Positions 58,123-64,000 of a stretch of 64,000 bases of DNA are shown here, in pieces (the stretch's first letter is position 1; each line of letters starts with the position of its first letter). Location of the stretch: the NCBI GenBank assembly GCA_025094145.1, contig JALLLS010000004.1, forward strand, positions 682,001 through 746,000, in the 5' to 3' direction. The notes under the pieces were generated by a model. That model was not told the origin of the DNA and did not search any database. It was given only the letters and a program-made list of their open reading frames with translations. This DNA is from Spinellus fusiger (lineage: Eukaryota > Mucoromycota > Mucoromycetes > Mucorales > Phycomycetaceae). A program made the position numbers and the translations under genes.

Positions 58123-60024
58123 ATGTCGCACCATCCTTTGGACTGCGCACCCCACGACTCTAATGTCGTCCCTCTTCCTGCTATTACGGAAGAAGACTCC
58201 TTTATTCCTCCCTGGAGAGCTGCCTCTCCCGGCCCACGTCACGAACATGTAGTGCGTGCCTCAAGTCCCTTTGGACGACGGTACCTTCGGCCTATCCACA
58301 GTATCCACACCAAGGGATTTGCACGCTCAGGTACGTATCCCAAACTGAACAGCCAGTAGGCAGCCAATAACAGCCCCGCCGTCTGTTTGAACAGCACAGA
58401 GGAGGTCGTCTGTCCTCACTCTGGGCTCCATTGAACGCCTACAACATTTTTATGCCAAACGAGAACTCCAAGTCAACAAAGTGGGTACTCTTGGGTTTCG
58501 TATAGAGGAGCCCGACGACCTGGACAGCCTCCCTACACCCACCGCACCTCCTCCCAGCTGGGTTGACCTGGACATTGAGACAGACCTCGATGTTCTGCTG
58601 GGACTGTGCTTCCAGGACATTCAAAGCATGCTCACGACCTGGTCCATGGTCACTGGCCCACATCTTCACCACGACACAGACTCTGATTCTGACGGATCCT
58701 TCCATGTTCTCCCTCTCCTTACGTCTGTAACAAAGATGATTCATGCTGTCAAAAACTACACACTCAACCGCCACGATCTCCCTGATGAGTCCAATGCCAA
58801 GTTAAGGCAGGCCTCCCTGCAGCTGTTGGCCTCCATGCGGGCATTAGAGAACCAGTATCGCATGGAGCTGGTGGATGAGGAGGAGGAAAAGAGCGAAGAG
58901 GGGTATCTCTACCGCAGCTCTGACTTTAACATGCTGGAGAAAGAGAGGGTGGCCATTGACCATTACCTGGAGACAGTAGAGAAGTATGCCTTTAACCCTC
59001 CTCATCACATTGGCAGTCCTCCTGCTGTCTTTACACCAGAGATCAAGGCCCTGATGAAGTCCTCTCATGCAGGTGGATTGAGACAAGGATCCGTGTCTCT
59101 TCATGCCACCACTCCGGCAGCAACAGAGACGTACTTCTCGGGTGTTCCCTCCTGGCTGGAGAGAGGATCCTTTGTGGGAGATGCTATGGGTAAATGAACG
59201 ACCCTAGGGTGGGACGATGACTAACGCTCAAGGGCGCTACTATTGCCTTTTGAAGGACAACAAGCACAGTGCCTTTGAGAACGATGCTCCCATGGAAGAG
59301 CTACCTGATCCACAGCAAGACGAGGATGCCTTTTTACAGAGTCTTGGGTAATGATGGACAGAGCCACATTCTTTTATCTACTCTCTATAGACACTACCAT
59401 GGAGCTGACATTTGGTATTGTCTAGGGATGGCATCGTACTGTGCAATGTCTATAATAACATCGTCAAGCGGTCCAGGCGTCCCTTTGGCTATATTACCAA
59501 AGTGCATCAAGATACCCGTCGCACCTACAGAGCGATTGAGAACCTCCGCTTCTTCTCTGCGTAAGTTCATGACTATAAAATTAGCAGCCAAAAGGAAAGA
59601 AACAGGCATTGATGTAGTGGTCCATTGGCTCTATTCTCAGTGCATGTAAATTCCGCTTTGAACTTGTCTTTGCCTTTGATCCTTCTGAAGTGGCTCGCAA
59701 AACAGACAAGGGACTTGCTACTGTAAGTCAATGTCTTTGTTCTTTTGGTAGACAGTCTAGAGGGACTGCTTTTACTCTCTCTTTTCTCTCCTCTTTTCTC
59801 TCTTCCTGTTCTTACTCTTCCTGTTCTTATAGCTCAAGACGGCCCTTATTGTCTTCTGTGACTGCGTTATCAAGGAGTTGAGAGAGAATACAGACATGGG
59901 CCACCGCCATGTCCTGCCTACACGCCCACCCATAGAGCACACTATATCTGAATACATGGAAAAGAAGCTGTTCATCCGCCAACAAGAACAAGGCCCATCA
60001 GAAAAAGAGAAAGACAGTCATTAA
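58123..60024 (+). CDS. CH-domain-like protein
   Basis: Six exons: 58123-58330, 58395-59189, 59233-59347, 59426-59560, 59641-59722 and 59833-60024 (508 aa; phases agree; one intron is only 43 nt). Residues 1-70 are Pro/Ser-rich. A helical middle part (RLQHFYAKRELQVN, then RMELVDEEEEKSEEG) is followed by a carboxy-terminal segment with DGIVLCNVYNNIVKRSRRPF and YRAIENLRFFSAACKFRFEL, whose DG.VLC..I pattern resembles calponin-homology domains, and KTALIVFCDCVIKEL. A cytoskeletal or signalling-scaffold role is inferred. I do not recognise a named orthologue. Confidence 0.75.
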
Positions 60025-60266
60025 ATAATAATAATAACAAAGAAAGAAGAGTGTGGGCGTTTTTTCTTTTTACGCTCCTTCCTATGCAATAAAAACCCTC
60101 ATTGACCATCCTCACTGGACTGTCGGAGATCCTAATTGCTTCTCTCTTTTTTTTTCCTTTCTTTAATTAAAAAAAAAAAGACTGAGCTTTCTTTTCCCGC
60201 TTTCTTCTCTTTACGCAGTCCTCATTACTCATCCTTGAGCTGTCTTGTCTTCTTTCTTGATTGAAC

Positions 60267-62036
60267 ATGGATGTAAGCTACTCTTATAGATACATCTGTA
60301 CATTTATATTTATACCTTATCCGAGAAAACAAACAAAAAAAACAAACTCTCCTTGACACCTATTTTTATTTTATTGTTGCTGATAGTACGACTACCTACA
60401 CAATGACTCTGAGATTGCGTAAGTTGAAGCGTCACCAACCCACTGTCATCTCATTCTGTAGCGACACCATGGAAGACACAGTGTCCTCTGATAAACCACG
60501 TATCTTGTTAATGGGCCTTCAGAGGTTAGGATCTACAATACGTTACTGTTACTATTCTACAGTCAACTCCCAAAGTCATTGATATTTTTCAGGAGTGGCA
60601 AATCAAGTATTCAGCGTGTGGTATTTGGGAAAATGCCACCCAACGACACTCTTTACCTCGAAAGCACCACCAAAATACAAAAGGAAGACATCACGTAAGA
60701 GTGTTGGTAGTGGGAAAAGACCCTCTTTGACCAGTGTAGACGCTCCTTTATTGATTTTCAGATATGGGATTTCCCGGGTCAAGTCAATTACTTTGACATG
60801 GCCTATGACTCTCAAGAGATATTTGGTGCTGTGGGTGCATTGATTTTTGTCATTGATGCACAGGTAAGGGATAGACATAGGAGTGGATGGACAGGAGACA
60901 TAAGATGTATTGTCTGTATATATATATATATATATATAGGATGATTACAGTGAGGCATTGCATCGGCTGTTCTATACTGTGACAAGTGCTTACAGAGTGA
61001 ATCCTACAATCACCTTTGAAGTGCTGATCCACAAAGTAGATGGTCTTTCGGATGACTATAAGATTGGTAAGCTGTCATTTGAAGTTATATCCTCCTAGAC
61101 TGGACTGGATTGGATTGGGCTATATTGACTACGACTGCTATGATGATGACGATGATGACGATGATGACGATAGATACACAGAGAGACATACAGCAGAGAA
61201 TGGGAGATGCTTTGGCAGATGCTCAGATGGAACACATCCACCTCACTTACTACCTGACAAGTATTTACGACCATTCCATCTATGAGGCCTTTAGTAAGAT
61301 TATCCAGAAGCTGATCCGTGAGCTGCCTACACTTGAGAATCTTCTCAATGTCCTGTGCTCGGTAAGATCTCTTGTCTTTTCTGCTGCATGTCCTCACAGT
61401 ATCTAGAATTCAGGCATTGATAAAGCCTACCTGTTTGATACACTCACCAAGATCTACATTGCCACTGACAGTTCTCCTGTGGACATGCAGTCGTATGAAC
61501 TGTGCAGTGACATGATTGATGTTGTGATTGACATTGAGTGTATTTATGGGTAATGAAGAGACAGAAACAAAGAAAGACAGAAGCTTATGCCTACAGAATA
61601 GAATGGCAGACAGAACACGGGCTTCCACTCCCATCGAAGGAACCCGCCCTCCTATGAGAGGACAGTCATCCTCCACCTCTACATTGGAAGAGGGCCAGGA
61701 TTCCTTCACACCCTCTCCTAGTGAACCAGAAGCCTCCAGTCTTATTCAATTGGACAACGGAGATGTCCTGTACATGCGAGAAGTCAACAGGTACCCTTGC
61801 CTTTTTCTTTTTCTTTTTTTCTTTTTCAACTTGTCCACTGCCATTGACACTGTTCTAGGCTGCTTGTTCTGATCTGTCTCCTGCGACAAGACAACTTTGA
61901 GAAACACGGCCTGATCGACTACAACTTTCAGTGCTTTAAAGAAGCAGTGACAGAAGTATTTGAGTTTTCACAAAAGAGAAGCACTCAGCAGCGTCCATTG
62001 AGTGTGAGTGATGGCCAAGAAACCCAAAGCACATAA
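60267..62036 (+). CDS. GTR2: Rag GTPase, Gtr2/RagC type
   Basis: Ten exons: 60267-60272, 60387-60418, 60462-60524, 60593-60694, 60740-60863, 60940-61066, 61174-61361, 61407-61549, 61602-61790, 61859-62036 (383 aa; phases agree). Gtr2/RagC pairs with Gtr1/RagA on the vacuole to signal amino acids to TORC1. Motifs: [14 protein letters not shown] (P loop with Ser as in RagC), [39 protein letters not shown] (G4), then the roadblock-like carboxy half ([16 protein letters not shown]). A Ser/Thr/Pro-rich insert (residues ~245-285) and tail are less conserved. The intron before exon 7 contains GATGAC repeats running into the splice acceptor. Its stop is 31 bp from that of the convergent RCC1 gene. 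Confidence 0.92.
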
Positions 62037-62067
62037 GCTTAGGAGAGAAATTCATAAGTGTAGTTGT

Positions 62068-63575
62068 TTATTGTTTTGCTCCCAATAATACTGTAAAATG
62101 GCCTCCTGCAGCCACCTGTTTTACCATGTGTCCCTCTAGTTTTTGACCTGACACTTTGATGGGGACTTGCTCATCTTCTCCTGTACCATTGCCAAGTTCA
62201 TTTTGAGATCCATAACCCCATGCATAGGCAGTGCCATCCACTGTGGCTGCTACACCGTGGAATCCACCACACGCCACCACAGCCACCTTGTCAAGACCAG
62301 GGATCAAGGTAGGCACACCTACTGCCATCTTAAACGCACTCTCGGACTGGCCGTTCTGGTGCGATAGCTCTGTCAGCACGTCCTTTGGCAGTCCAAGCTG
62401 GGAAGAGTCTGCTCTGCCAAATGCATAGACATGGCCACTCTCCATCAATACCACTGAATGATGCTCGCCTCCCGCCACACTCTTGATCTGTCCCTTGTCC
62501 TGGAGACTGTCAATGATGGTGGGGGTGGGAATAATCTCCTCTGATCTGTCCAGTCCACACTGTCCGTAATTGTTGAGGCCCCACACATACAGTCGGTTGG
62601 AAGTATCAATGGCAAAGGAATGGTAGGAGCCACAGCCAATGGCACGGATCTTGCGTAGACCCAAGGTCTCTGGGATAAGGCCGTTGCGTTGACGGCGCTC
62701 AAGGACACGACGGCCCAGCTGGTACTGCTGTCCATTGCCCCATACATACACACGGCCCTTTTGAGACAGGGCCAGGCAGTGGTCTGTCCCTGCTGCTATG
62801 TCAACAAATGTGTCATTGGCCAAGTAAGGGTATATGCTGGGCAGGGTTTGGCGCTCTTTGCTGGGAGAAAACCCGAGAGCTCCTTGAGCACACTTTTATA
62901 TGTGTATGTGTATGTATACATAGAGAGAGAGAGAGGGGAGATGGATATAAACATAAATAGAGTATTGAGTGGGTGATGTTCTGTCTTACTATGCCTCTGT
63001 CCATGGCATGGCATTGAAACTTACGCGAAAGGTTCCCCAGCAGTACAGCTTTCCTTTGTCTGACAAGGCAAGGGTAATGGAGTCACCACAAGCCACTTTT
63101 GTGATGAAGACGTCTTCCAGGTTCTCGACAAGAGCAGGTTCGTATTCATCTCCCGAACGACCCAAAGCACCTTCGTCATTGCATCCCCAACTGTATAACT
63201 TTTTTAGAGTGTTTAATATTATCTCCATGGACACGCACACACACACTCTCTCTCTTTCTCTCTCTCACACACGCTAGTAATATGTAGCACTACTGTTTGT
63301 TCTCATGTGTAGCAATAACAACAGCAGCAGTCATGTTTACCTTGCCGTCCTTTGTGAGGGCCATGGTATGCATACCACCACAGATAATATTGCAAATAGG
63401 TAGGTCTTGAAGTGTTTTAAGTGGCATGGGCTTCATACGCTCCAGCATGCTGCTACCAAGCCCGAGTTCGCCTGCGTCACCCGTGCCCATAACAAACACT
63501 TGTCCAGTTTCTAGTTGTTTGACTAAAGGTGTTGGTCATGGCTGTCAGGACTCTCAATTACATACATTCTTCCAT
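62068..63575 (-). CDS. RCC1 family protein, likely Ran exchange factor
   Basis: Minus-strand exons: 63575-63566 (MEE plus one base), 63522-63341, 63198-63025 and 62882-62068. RCC1 is the chromatin-bound exchange factor for Ran. Repeated propeller signatures are seen: VFVMGTGDAGELGLG, LYSWGCNDEGALGR, YCWGTFR, VYVWGNGQQYQLGRR, LYVWGLNNYGQCGLD, VYAFGRADSSQLGLP and AYAWGYGSQNELGNG, close to seven blades, the full number. The GTFR...LGFSP segment is typical of the true Ran exchange factor rather than other RCC1-repeat proteins. The last junction (63025 to 62882) is out of frame by eye, so a base or micro-exon is missing there. The basic amino-terminal tail common in the family is very short. Confidence 0.8.
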
Positions 63576-64000
63576 GGGTGTGTGTGTGTGTATATGTGTA
63601 TGTGTGTATATGTGTATATGTGTGTCCGTTGAGGTGGCGTAAGGTGAAGAAATGAGAGGACAAGGAAGATAAAAAAAAGTGCTTTTATTATAAATATAGA
63701 TCTATTTTTTATATTTATATTTTTTTTTAAAAATAAAAATAAATAAAAAAAAAAAAAAAGTAATTTTATAGAGACAAAGTGGTGGCCCGGTGTCTATTTA
63801 TTTTTTTCGCGGTAAGAAATCACGTGTTTAGGAATGAATCAAAGCAATAAAGAGAGGGAGATCTGCACACTGAATTTGAATTCTTCATCAATAGATAACA
63901 AATGGCAATGCATAGGTGGCAATGCAGAAGCAGCAACAAATACATAACACTGCATAGTGAAAGATGGTATTGACGAATCGTATTCCACTGTTCAAACCAA
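63576..64000. other. Region upstream of the RCC1 gene
   Basis: CA repeat (about 63580-63625), long A/T homopolymers (63660-63765) and no recognised gene. It probably contains the RCC1 promoter. Confidence 0.5.

Overview
The window looks like nuclear DNA from an early-diverging filamentous fungus, most likely Mucoromycota (Mucorales-like). The basis is fungal housekeeping genes with many short introns (about 45-140 nt, GTAAGT-type donors), Tc1/mariner elements, a LINE, a CYP505-type P450-reductase fusion, and relics of Fanzor (the eukaryotic TnpB-like RNA-guided nuclease). No rRNA, tRNA or CRISPR array was recognised.

The window has two compartments. From about 1 to 10 kb are a partial GH47 alpha-mannosidase, ribosomal protein eL8 and a fatty-acid-hydroxylase-type P450/reductase, with one dead Tc1 element between them. 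From about 10 to 35 kb and again from 51.9 to 55 kb the DNA is AT-rich and gene-poor. It holds nested Tc1/mariner elements of at least four families, LINE pieces, a fold-back element, and two copies of a larger repeat carrying broken Fanzor genes. One small CipC-like gene (20.0-20.7 kb) survives there with an intact four-intron structure.

From about 35 to 51.9 kb and 55 to 63.6 kb the DNA is gene-dense. In order: a PHD-finger protein, PEX11, Rer1, frataxin, a WD40 protein, PMP3, a possible SLF2/CANIN-type protein, a Rab32-like GTPase, BCS1 and a small Ser/Gln-rich protein; then after the repeat island MetAP2, Tim8, a CH-like-domain protein, a Gtr2/RagC GTPase and an RCC1 family protein. Intergenic gaps fall to 31-83 bp between several neighbours. 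The genes form no single pathway, though four serve mitochondria (frataxin, BCS1, Tim8) or peroxisomes (PEX11).

The strongest candidate for something unusual is the Fanzor repeat. Two diverged same-strand copies (22.9-26.3 kb and 52.9-54.9 kb) keep complementary pieces of the nuclease, the same 70-nt intron, and a conserved non-coding tail. In one copy a perfect 28-bp inverted repeat overlaps the RuvC-III codons and the stop. Second is a Tc1 insertion chain in which one element's empty target site is preserved in another copy 12.5 kb away. All exon boundaries were read by eye from splice signals and protein-family conservation.
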